Source: an uncultured Saprospiraceae bacterium (GTDB lineage: Bacteria; Bacteroidota; Bacteroidia; Chitinophagales; Saprospiraceae). Taken from it: DNA of 64,000 bases. The translations under genes and the position numbers were made by a program. The stretch lies in contig CALJVJ010000019.1 of NCBI GenBank assembly GCA_937974625.1, forward strand, positions 22,598 through 86,597, given 5' to 3'. Positions 26,474 to 39,400 of this stretch are shown piece after piece; position 1 is the stretch's first letter, and each line of letters starts with the position of its first letter. The notes below the pieces were generated by a model. That model was not told the origin of the DNA, did not search any database, and saw only the letters and a list, made by a program, of their open reading frames with translations.

Positions 26474-27455
26474 ATGTTGAATTTTGGAAGTATGCTCCTA
26501 ATTGAGCTGTTCTACTAGAACTAGCGAGTGGATTTACACCGAAAGGTAATTTTAACAAAATATATACGTAGTAATGTTCTTAACATTTTACACAAACATC
26601 AATTACCCATTTTCTATGGCCTATTCAAACGTTTCAGCCTAATATTTATAAATATTATGATAATCTGTTAGTAAGATTTATGAGTAATTTCCTAGTCTAT
26701 AAAGTCTTTATCATTGGGAAATAAGAATAGTTCAAAAAAGAAAGATTAGTTTATCTTTCACTAAGAATATTTTAATAAACTACAAAAAAAAGAAGTTTTT
26801 TAACTACAAAATTTCCATAAGAATTACTTATTTGCAAACTATCACAATGTTTTTTTATATCAAATTTAAAGCTAAATAGTAGCTATCCCTCCTTCTCTTT
26901 AAATCGATTTTCTTGATTTTATTGCTGCATTTGTTTTCTTTTTTGATAGAGCAATGTCTAACTTCTAACACCCAAACAATGTAAGTACTTAGGAATCTTC
27001 TGCTTCTACTCTATCCTAAATTCCTTGAAGAAAAGAACAAAAGGATTTTACCTTTTCCTTTGTTAAATTATTGCTCCATCTCAAAATATTCCGTGCTAAA
27101 AAATTGCTAACAAAATTAAGCTGGATTCAGCTTAGCTTACCATACTATGCCTTACCTAATGTTGGAAAATCTATTAGTATTTATGTTAGAATATTAAGAT
27201 TAAAAAAACTTCTCATCCCAACAAATTAAAAAATGTACAAGGAAAATAAAAAATTGGAACAATAGTACAAATGCTTTTTATTTATATTTAGTTTATTTAC
27301 CAATATCTACTTTGTTTTATTCAAACCTTATAAGGTTTCTCTTTTCCAAACAAGCTCAATAGTACTAAAAATAAAACACCAAACTACTTTAAACATCTAT
27401 CCCGATACAATCCAACAAGATTGAGGCAAGGATATCTCCATTAAACTATAACAAC
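26474..27455. other. Long gene-free AT-rich region upstream of the giant gene
   Basis: These 982 bases hold no plausible coding frame. I saw no clear tRNA, strong hairpin or direct repeat. The only promoter-like hint for the giant gene is TACTTTG at 27308-27314, which is one base short of TAnnTTTG spacing. The region may contain a long 5' leader or regulatory sites. Confidence 0.5.
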
Positions 27456-30400
27456 ATGAACACAATTTCAACAAAACTAAAAAATGAAATTTTTCAGCTG
27501 TTTTTTTCAAAACCGCATTATCTTATACTCTTATTATTTTCCATCTCCTTTAATGTCAATGCCCAAGTCATCTCTGGTACTATCCTAACAGAAAATGGAA
27601 GTCCAATGGAAGGGGTAACAGTAAAAATGGAGGGAGACCAAACGATGAATATATTAACCGATGCAAGTGGCACTTATAGCTTTCCTGCTGTAAATGTAGG
27701 GTCCAATGTTGTAATCATCCCAGATTTCTCTCCAAGTAATTGTCAAGATACCTGTATTAATGTATTAGATTTAGTACATACTAGGAGATTAATTTTGAAC
27801 ATAGACACTTCCTTTCCATCTCCTTTTGGAGGAGTTAATGCCGATGCAACAGGAAATAGAGTTGGGAATATAGATACCGCTAATCCATTAAATGGGATTT
27901 CGACTTCTGATTTAAATGCTATTAATTCACAAATTCTGGGTGTTAATCAACTTAGTGATTGCTGGAAATTTGTAGATGCCAGTTTTGTTTTTCCAAACAC
28001 TAACGATGTCAATGTTTCCGAAATAGTTTTTAATAATATTCAAAACAATGAGGTAGCTAATTTTATTGGTCTAAGAACTGGGGATGTTAATGCTTGTGCT
28101 AATAATACAGAGGCTGATTTTTTAGGCTTACAATTGGAAAATATCCCAACTAACTCTTGTAATGCTTTAGCTACCAGTTTTAGCATGCCCCTAACAGTAA
28201 CTAATTTTAACGTAATATCGGGCTTACAATTTAGTTTAATTTGGGACCCTACTATATTACAATTTCAAGGAATAAGTAGTTTTAGTAGCACTCTAGGAAT
28301 ATCGGCAGCCAATTTAAATTCCAATAATAGCAATACAGGCGAATTGAACTTTTCATGGTATGATTCTAATGCTAGCGGTATTAGCTTAAATGATGGAGAC
28401 GCTTTATTTTCTTTGCAATTTTCGGTAATTGATGACCAAAGTGCTACGATTGCCTTCTCGGATGTTAATACGCATCAATTGGTAGTCAGTGACCAATTAA
28501 CCACTTCTAACCCTATTACTACGAATGGAGGTATTATAGTAGATACGATAGAATGTGACACCGTCTCTCTTTTTTTAGCCGATGCAACTGCCAATTGTGG
28601 AGAACAAATTTGTGTGGATGTAACTACAACTGATTTTCAAGATGTATTTTCTTTCCAATTTTCTTTGAATTGGGACCCAAATATATTAGAATTTACCTCC
28701 GTTGGTCAATTTGGGGTTTCAGGTTTAGGGGCAAGCAGTTTTCTACAAAATACACCAGGAGAATTAGGTGTTGCTTGGGCAGACCCCTCAGCCTTAGGTG
28801 TTACTATCCCAGACGGTAGCTCTTTATTTCAAATATGCTTCTCTGCTAAAGATGTGAATAATGCGACAGGTGATGTAATATTCTCTAATTCTCCTACTTT
28901 TACCGAATTCGTAAATAATGAAAACATATTAATAAATAATCTAAATAATGGTCAAATCACGGTAAACTGTCCATCTTGCATGTCCGCTTTCAGCTATAAT
29001 CTGGAGGACTGTAATAGTGTACAATTCACCAATCAATCTTTAGGCAACAATCTAACCTACGCTTGGAATTTTGGGGATGGGAATTCTTCCACTGACGAAC
29101 ATCCACTTCATAACTATACCAATAATGGAACTTATACGGCACAATTAATCACCTCCGATAATTTAGGTTGTAAAGATACGACCGAGACGGATATTGTCAT
29201 TAATGTTAACAATCAATTGAACTTAGTTTGTAATGATAATGTAGCCGTAACTATAAATTCGGGGCAAAAATTAGCCATCACGTCTCAATTAATTTTAGAG
29301 TCATTTCCTAGTCCTGATTGTGCCGTTGATACGATTATTTTCAGTCCTGACACTTTAGATTGCACGAATGTAGGGGCTAATAATGTTACGGCAACACTAA
29401 CGGATATTAATGGTGCTGCTAGTAGTTGTACTACTGTGGTAACCGTTACGGGTAGTTGTGATTCGGTATCTTTTGCGGTATCAGATATAATAGGCAATTG
29501 TGGAGAGCAAGTTTGTGTAAATGTAACCACAGCTAATTTTCAGGATATACTTTCTTTTCAATTTTCTTTGAACTGGGATGCAAGTATTGTACAATTAACT
29601 TCTTTTGGTCAATTTGGCATTACAGATTTAACTACAGGGAATTTCCAACAAACTACCCCTGGAGAAATAGGTGTTTCTTGGTTCCATAATTCAACTATAG
29701 GTGTTAGTGTTCCAGATGGTACTTCCTTATTTCAATTATGTTTCGAAGCCCATGAAGTGAATAATGCGACTAGCAATTTAGTTTTCTCCAATTCTCCTTC
29801 TCCTATCGAAATGGTAAATAATAATGGAGAAGTTGCGCATAAGTTAACTGATGGTCAAATAGCTATCGACTGTCCATTCACTTTTACTTGTCCACCCGAT
29901 GTCACCATCAATCAAAGTATTTTACCTGCGGTAACAGGGGAACCTACTTTTGATAATCCAGCCTTAATTGATACATTCTTCTACACAGATGTTCTTAGTG
30001 AAGTCTGCGAACCTGTGATTTATGAGCGAACTTGGACCATGACGGATGTCAACGGCAATACTTCTACCTGTGTACAAATACTTAGTAGAGCAACTGTTGA
30101 CATTAATGATATTATTTTGCCCCCTGATATAACAGTTGATTATTGTTCAGGAGATGCACAAGCTATAGGTTTAGAGCATACGGGCACTCCAACAATTTAT
30201 GATGCGCAATTGTCCACTAATGAATACGTACTTGGATTTATTCTAGCTTTTGATGATAACATGACCTCTCCAACTCAGATTACTAAAAGTTTTAAGGTAG
30301 TATATTGGTGTGACCCTAATCCAGCCCCCGTGGATATAGGCCAGCAGATTATTACAAAAGATACGACGAACTGTTCCTGTATCGCAGCTTTTAATTACGA

Positions 30401-33400
30401 TATAGAGGATGTCTGCGGTACCGTACAATTCATGAATCAATCCACTCAGGCAAACAGCAATCCACTAACACACAGTTGGAACTTTGGAGATGGAACTACT
30501 TCTACCGATGAGCATCCGCAACATATCTATACGACCGACGGAACCTATATCGTGCAACTGATAACGAGGGATAATTTAGGATGTGCCGATACGACAGATA
30601 CCCAAATAACTATCACTATTGACAATCAAGGTCCACAGGTGATTTGTAACGACAATCTAACTGTTTCTATTAATGCTGATGAAGTACTTGCCATAACGCA
30701 TCAACTAATTTTAGAGTCTTTCCCTACGGATGTTTGTGGTATTGATACCATTACTTTTAATCCAGATAGTCTAGACTGTACAAATGCAGGTAATAATGAT
30801 ATCATAGCAACGGTAACGGATAATAACGGGAATGTAAGTTCTTGTACAGCCATCGTTACGCTCCAGGTTGGGCCTGATGCTAACGCTCAATTCTTTCCCC
30901 CAACACCGCTTTTTGTCTATGAGTCAGGCTATGATATTTCCCAAAATGTAAGTCCACTTGGAGGTACTTTTTCTGGGGCGGGCATCAACGGAGTTATTTT
31001 TGAGCCCGCTAGTGCAGGTGTTGGGATTCATGCCATTACGTATACATATAACAATAATAAAAACTGTCCTATTTCGATAACGGCAGACATAGAAGTATTA
31101 TCATCTAATCTAACCTTATGTGATTCTACCCATATCAGTGATTCCAATGCTAGAGGGCATAGGGACTCTTGTTGTCATACGATTATCTTAGGGAATCAAT
31201 TAGCTAATCGTTTTACTAGTGTTAAGATTAGTACCTTAAATTCAACGACGTTCTGGCCTCCAGCAGTTACTCCTACATTTTTAGGGGGAACACTCGTTGA
31301 AAAATCATCAACTCCTAACAGCATAGAATTAATAGCGCCAACTCAAAATACAGGTATTTGCACCTCAGGTAATTTAGATTATTTACCTGTATTTGGTAAT
31401 CGAGATATCTTTGATTTATGCCTAAAAAATGCAACTCATTCAACGAATCCTATTTTAATAGAATGGTTAGATTGTGATAATGTCATTTGTCAAGATACCA
31501 TTAATTTAACCTGTCCAGAATGCCCTGTCATCAATGACACTTTAGTATGTAGAGACGACTCCTTAAAATATCAATTCCAAATTGTCAATAATTTTTATCA
31601 TAATATTGATACCATAAAACTACATTATATCGAGCCTGCGGGCGCAACTATTTCTCCAAATCCATTGGTGTTGGCCAACCCTATTCTTTCAGGTACGACT
31701 TCTCCAATGCTAGAAGTACATTTAGATAATGTGGGGAATGCGAGCAATATAAAAATGCTTTTGGAATTTAATGAAATAGACTGCTGTTTCTGTATTCCAG
31801 ATACTATCGACTTAGCAATTCCAGTATGTAATAATTATTGTACCGACTCCTTAATGTTTTGTCAAAAAGTTGACCAAGGTTGGATGATCAATACCAATGA
31901 TTTAACGGTCGATATTACAGCTCCCCAATTTGATACTTGTCATTGGATAGTGGCTTCCCCTGATTGGGGAGATAACGCAAATAGTTCAAATTGTACGGAT
32001 AATGTATTTTTTGAAATAGGTATTGACGGAATCTCACAAAAAGATTCACTAAAGTGCTGTAGCGCAGGAAACAATAGATTTGAAGATGATAATACAACTG
32101 ACGGAATCCTTTATTTAGATACTGCGCCTAGAAATGATATTTATACGATTTGTCCAACCAATGACCGATACAACTTGACTGCTACCTTAACCTCTTTTGA
32201 TATAGCGCAAGGAGATGTCTTAATGGTTTTTGACGGAATGGATGTAAATGCTCCTTTTTTAGCTTCTGGTAGTGGCGTAGGCGTAAGTAATTTTAATAAT
32301 GGTTTTGTCTTTTCCAATCCATCTTTAGCGGTTAACCCTTCTGGGTGTTTAACTTTTCAGTTTCAAACCAATGGAGATAATATGAAAGGCAGTGGCTGGG
32401 AAATGTCCTTGATTTGTGAAGAAAGAGCACAACCGCTAAACCAGACATGGACGCATACCTATGATAACCCAGGTACTTATATTATTTGTGCTGAAGTATT
32501 TGAAGGAAATCCCAATACACTAGATGTTTGTTGGAGTAAGCAAATGTGTGATACGATAACTGTTGGGGGGTGTCAACCATACTTTATATGTCCTGATGAC
32601 CTACTAGTAGCAGATTGTCCGTTAACTTTTGACCCAAATACACTCCCAGCGCCTACCCTAGTAGACACTTGTGTGAATAGTATGCCAACCATGATTTCCT
32701 CTATTGAAACTCTTATTACTAATGACTGTTCAGTCAAGCATATCATAACTTGGGAATTATTGGATAACGGTATTCTAGTAGATCTTTGTCGGTATTTAGT
32801 AGAAGTCAAAGATACCATTAAACCCTCTATTATTTGTCCGAATAATATCAATTTATCCGTAGATTTAAACTGTCAAGTAGCATTACCTGATTTAACAAGT
32901 CAGGCAACTATTACCGATAATTGTTCCCCTATAGATAGTTTAATTATCACCCAAAATCCACCAGCAGGCACTATGCTGATGCCGAATATTCACAATGTAT
33001 CTATCATCGTTGAAGACGAATGTGGGAATATTGATTCTTGTATATTACAGGTGAATGTTGAAGACAATATTGCTCCAACTGCTATTTGCAGAGATCCAAT
33101 CAATCTAAGTCTTAGTTCTAGCGGATTTATTGTAATTACCGCAGCTAATGTGAACAACGGTTCTTTTGATAACTGTGGTATAGATACGATGTATCTTGAT
33201 AAATATACGTTCAATTGCTCAGATATTGGTACGAGTCCCACTGTTACGCTGACAGTAGTAGATATTTATGGAAATAGTAATTCCTGTATTTCACAGGTCA
33301 ATATTGAGATTAAAATTCCCAATACCTTCCAATGCCCAAGTGATACTTGTTTAACCGCACCAATGGGGGTTGATAGCCTCCAAGTAAATTTTACTGCTCC

Positions 33401-36400
33401 TACTTTTAGAGGCGTATGTAGCAACCGATTTATTAGTTGTGATTATCAGTCAGGAGACTTTTTTCCTTGCGATACAACGGTTGTTACTTGTATGGCAGTT
33501 GATACAATGTTAAATGATACTGTTTTCTGCTCGTTTAATGTAATTGTTAAAAAAGAAGAAAAAACTTGCTGTCAAGATTCCTTATTGTTCTGTCAAAAAT
33601 TTGACGCTGGGTTTATGACTTCCATTGATAGTTGTGGGGTAACAATTCTTCCTACGGCTTTAGATAGTTGCCATTCTATTACTTATACTTTTGGGGACCA
33701 AAGTACACCTACTTCGATAGTAGATGGAAGTACCTCGGTTGGTCATGCTTATGCTGCGCCAGGCAATTATACTATATGTGCCACAGTAGAAGAGTTAGAT
33801 GATAATGGTGTCGCTTGTTGGACAAAAGATACTTGTTGGACGGTTTGTGTGGATTGTGATACTTGTACAACACCTGAATTATATAATGTGGCTGCTTGTT
33901 ATGCGGGGAATACCATTAACTTTTCAGGCTATGACCAGCAAATGGATATAGAATATCATCCTTCTGGACAATACTATTATACGACAGGAAGCATAATTGG
34001 GAATAGCTATTGTGGCGCTCCTGTAACCGCTTATGGAGGTATGGATTTGGTCATTTCAAAAATAGATAATACGACTGATAATGTCATCCAAGCCTTCACT
34101 TTTGATGGAACAGGGGATGATATTGGTCGAGTTATCAAATATTTGAATGGTCATATTTATGTGGCTGGTGCTTTTACTAGCGATACCTTAAGGATTCCTT
34201 CACCAGGGGATAATGAATTATCTGCTAAAACTTTGCAAAGTACAGGGGCCGTTCACACAACCTTTTTAGCTAAATACGATGCTAATTTTAAACTAATTTG
34301 GGCATTTTCGCTAAATGGCATTAGAACTACCATCGAAGATATTGCTATTGGTAATACTAATGAAGTTGCTATAACGGGATTGTTTCAAGGCGCAAACGTT
34401 GATTTTAACCCTTTAAATACAGCCGCACCTTTTACTATTAGCTCCGGTTCTAATCATAGTGGGTATGTTGCTAAATATACTCCTAATGGTAACTTATTAT
34501 GGGCTAATAGTTACACCGTTACTACCGTACCCACACCAATTAGTGTTTCCTCCGCTGGTTATGGCGTAGGAATTGACCAACAAAACAATACTTATGTTAC
34601 AGGAGAATTTACAGGGAATTTAACTATTAGTACTAATAATAACAATAACCCTATTTCTACTACTTATTCAGATACTGTAGCAAGAGCATTTTTGATACAA
34701 ATTGATAACATAGGCAATACTACTTGGCATACAGATATTAAATCTACTCCAGGTAATGCTACTTCTGGTTGGGATATTGCCTTTGATAATAATGATATGT
34801 ATGTTGCTGGATGGAGTGGATTTATTACTAAATATGATATAAGTCCGTCTTTTCAGCCTGTTCCTTCCATTCCAGTACAAAAATGGTATTACGACGTCGG
34901 TTATGATATATATGAAATAGCAATAACCAATCAACAATTGCAAACTTTTGGTACACAAAAAAGAAGGCCTAGGGGTCCTGCGAATCCTGATAGAGGAATA
35001 ATAGGCTATAACTTTGATTTTAAAAATGATGCAGTGCCGATTCCTAGTAGAGGTGGTTGGGATATGGTTTTAGCCTATTACGATTTAGAAGGAAATTTCC
35101 TAAAAGGCATTAATGTAGGAGGAGGTTTATTTGAAATTGGTCATGGTATAGCCGCCCATAATGGAGAAACAGTTATTATTGGACATTTTGATAGTTCTAA
35201 TTTAGAATATGACCCAAAAAACAGCAATAATATTTTTACACTATCGGCTACTCCGCCTACAACAAACAGAGGCATCTTCATCGGCAAATACGCCTGCAAA
35301 TGCCCCATCGAAATCGAATGCCCTCAGGATATTTCTATAGATGTCCCAATTGGCACAGATAGTATTCAAGTAAGCTTCGACCCGCCAACCATGTCGGGCT
35401 TCTGTGACCGAATTATTACTTGTGATTACCAATCAGGCGATTTCTTCCCTTGTGATACAACTGTGGTCACATGCATGGCGATAGATACTTTGGTGAATGA
35501 TACCGCTTTTTGTTATTTCAATGTGATTGTCAATAAAGTAGATACCTGCGCCATTAGATGTCCAAGTGATATTGTCATCACGGCAGCTCCAAATTCTTCG
35601 GGATTAGTTGTGCCTTTCGACCCTCCTACTTTGAGCAGTGGATGTGACCCAAGTTACACGGTCTCTTGTAGTCATAATTCGGGAGATGTTTTCCCTTGTG
35701 GTACGACAACTGTTACTTGTACCGTCAGTGACGGAAATGGGAATGCTGTTGAAACTTGTACCTTTACCGTTACCATCAATTGTTCTTGTCAGCCCATTAT
35801 TTTATGCCCTGCTGATGCAATTGTAGATTGCTGCAATGATTTCAATTTTGTACCACCTACGCTGCGAAACCCATCTTGCGGCAATGGGAAAATACTTATT
35901 TGTAAAAGAGATGATGGATTGAGTTTGACAGCTCCTTATCCCTCTGGCGTTACGGCTATTACTTGTATCGCAGATAGTGATTTGGGATGGATAGATAGTT
36001 GTACTTATTTTGTAACCGTGTTGGATACTATTCCTCCAATGCTTAACTGTCCAATAGATACAGTGGTCACCGTAATGGATAGTTGTCAATACATTTTACC
36101 TGATTTTAGACCAATCGTAAATGTCTCAGACAGTTGCGACCCAACGTCTGGTATTATTGTAATTCAACAACCTAGTCCAGGTGTTATTTTAACGCCAGGC
36201 TTTCATCCGATTACCATTATTGCTTCAGATAGCTGTGGTAATGAAGATTCTTGTGTGATTGATTTAACCATTAATTGTATTCAAGATAATTTATGTTGTC
36301 AAGACTCTCTGAGTTTGGACTCCATGATTTATGCTGTTTTCGATAGTGCCATAATCAATTGTGACACGCTTTGTTTGAAGCCAATACCAGACACCTGTAA

Positions 36401-39400
36401 TTTGCATTGGATGGTCGATTGGGGCGACGGAAATAATACCCCTTGGGATGGCGTAACAGATTCTATTTGTCAAGTTTATAATTATCAAACGCCGACGAAC
36501 GTTCCAGTCTGTATCACCGTATTTGAATTGAATGATGATGGAGAAACTTGTCGGACGCAAACTATCTGTGATACGTTTTTGATAGAAAGTTGTGGACCGC
36601 CAATTGATACATTCTGTGGCAAAGCAGTAGTTACCTGTTTTCCTAGTTTTAATAATAATAATCCAACCCAAGGGATTAACCTTAATTCACCAGTTCTTGG
36701 TATTGTGGACATTAGAGATAGAAGCGGTCAACCATCTGGACAATATTGGAGTGGTGCCAGCGGAACAAATATTTACCATGCAAATATCTGGAACTATCAA
36801 AACTTAGGACTAATATTTGGCCTAGCACTTGATAATCAAAATAATATCTACACCAGTTCTACAACGACCTATGGTTGTGCATTCTCAACTGGAGAATCTC
36901 CTTTTGGGCCAAGTGGCCTTTCTAGAATTTATCAAATTGACCCCTCAGATAACATTTCAGTATTTATTAATGAAGGTCCTTTTGTTCCTGCTGGTACGGG
37001 AAAAAACATTCCTAGTAGTGGTGCTGGTTTTGGAAATATTTGTTATGATTCAGATAATGACCAACTCTTTGTTACCAATATGGCGGATGGGATGATTTAT
37101 CGAATAAAAAATGGTTTGGTAGTTGACCGATTTGACCCTTTCACTACCTCAAACGCTCCTTCTTCAGACAATCCTGATTTTGTGGACGTGGGAGAACGGA
37201 CTTGGGGTATAGCTTATTACAATGACAAGATTTATTTTAGTAGATGGCAAGAAGATAGAAGCCGAAGAGACCCTACTCTTTTTAATGAAATTTGGTCTGT
37301 AACGTTAAACAATTTAGGTGGTTTTAACTCTACTTCTATTTCTACTCAAAACACCTATATTGATAATAATCTAACGGATAATTTGGTTAGTCGTTTAGAG
37401 TTAAGTCTACCTGACCATATTGACTATTATGACAACAGATTTGGAACAAATTTCTATTCAGGTTATTCTAATCCTGTTTCCGATATTGCTTTTACAAGTG
37501 AGGGGGTAATGCTTCTGGCAGAACGTTCAATGTATGGAGATTGTGGCAATGTTAGTCGAAACCCAGTAAATGATCCTAATGTTCCAAACGTCTCTTTTGC
37601 TTATTATTATGCCCATCAAGCTCGTGTTTTAGAATATGAACAGATTGGTAATAATTGGGCACTAACGCCAGAGCATGGTCTAGGTGTACCACCACCGTTT
37701 ACTGATTATTTGACTGAATTGAAGTATATTCTGGGCAATACTGTGTCAAATGCTCCTGGAGGTGCGAATTCTTCTGGAGGTGTGGATTATGGTTATGGAA
37801 GTTTTACTCCTGATGGAATGAATAATCAGTTGGTTTGTGATGAAATGGCTTGGCTTGCTGGAGATTGGCTACAATGTCCTACTGCAACAAGAGTTTATGG
37901 TATGTTAGGCGTCAATGCCAATACTGGTGGAAATTCCTGTACAGGTTATGGTATTGATTATGATGGATTTACTACTTCTTCTCAAGTAAAAGTACAACAA
38001 GGAGACGTAGAAATCTTCAAATGCTTCGACTGTCCTAAGGATGAAACAGATTGCGATTCCCTAATGGTTATGGTCAATCCTATCTCAATGCCCGACGACT
38101 CTACGTGTTGCTATACCATTGACCTGAAAAATAATGTAAGTACTGATGTGACTAAAGTATGTTTTGATTTATTTGATAATCCTGATTGGATATTGAATAC
38201 CAGTACTATTAATATTCCGGGATTCACCTGGAGTGTAGCTACAGGCAATCAAATTTGTTTAGAAAATAGTGCAGGAATTCCATTGGGAATGAATGTTGGA
38301 GTAATGGATTTCTGCCTAGCAGCTTTAGCAGAAACAGCTAGAGATACCCAATGTTTAGCCGTCTCTTGGTTTAAAGGAAGAGAACAAATTGCTTGTACCG
38401 ATACGCTAAAAACATTCTGTCAAAAAGCACCTCCTGGTGACCCTTGCTTTGTTATCAGCAATGTCAGTATTGATTGTACAGATGGGGATGATAATTCCTA
38501 TTGCATGAACTTTGACGTCACCAATATGACTGGTTTCGATGCATCAGGTATCATTTTAAACAGTTTGCCTTCTGGTTATCTTTTTGACGATTGTGGTTGC
38601 GGAGGTAGTCCTTTTGGCTTGGGTGATTATGCGTTTGATTTTGGCATTAGTACGCCCCTATTGCCAAACCAAACCAGAAGTTTATGTATAAAAATAACCA
38701 GTATTCAACCAGTTTTAAGTCCAATAGATGTTTGCTTCTTTGGAGCGCTACAAAGTTTTACAGAGTGCTGTAAATCTCCTGATGACATTTGTGTCACCTT
38801 AAATCCTTGTTGTAGTCCATGTGAATCCATGCAAGTCAATGTAGATGAACTAGACGGAGAATGTTGTTATGCTATTGATGTAGATTATAGTTGTGATTAT
38901 ACTGCATTTAATAAAATTTCTTTTGACATAACTTCTAGCGCTATTTTTGGTTCGCACACCATCACTGATGCTAATTGGACAACTTGCACAACGCCAAACC
39001 CTCAAAGTGTTTGTATTGAGCCAATAACTCCAGGAGGAATACCTGCTGGCTTGTATGACGATTTATTTGAGTTCTGTTTAAGCAATACTCAGTTGAATAC
39101 GACAGAAACCATGAAGGTAACCTATTGGATGCTCGACCAAAATGGTCAAGATAGTATGGCTTGTGATACCTTATTGGAATTTGTTTGCGATACGATTAGT
39201 CAACCTTGTGTGTTCATTACAGATGAAGAAATCATCTGCTTGCCAGATAGTAGTAAATATCGTATTAATTTAACCGTTCAGAATATTTCGAACAATGGTC
39301 TTGTTGCTGATGGTATTTTAATCCAACCCTTTTCGACCGAAATAAGCCCGAACCCAATCAATTTTGCGAGTCCATTACCTAATGATGGTAGTACAGAAAC

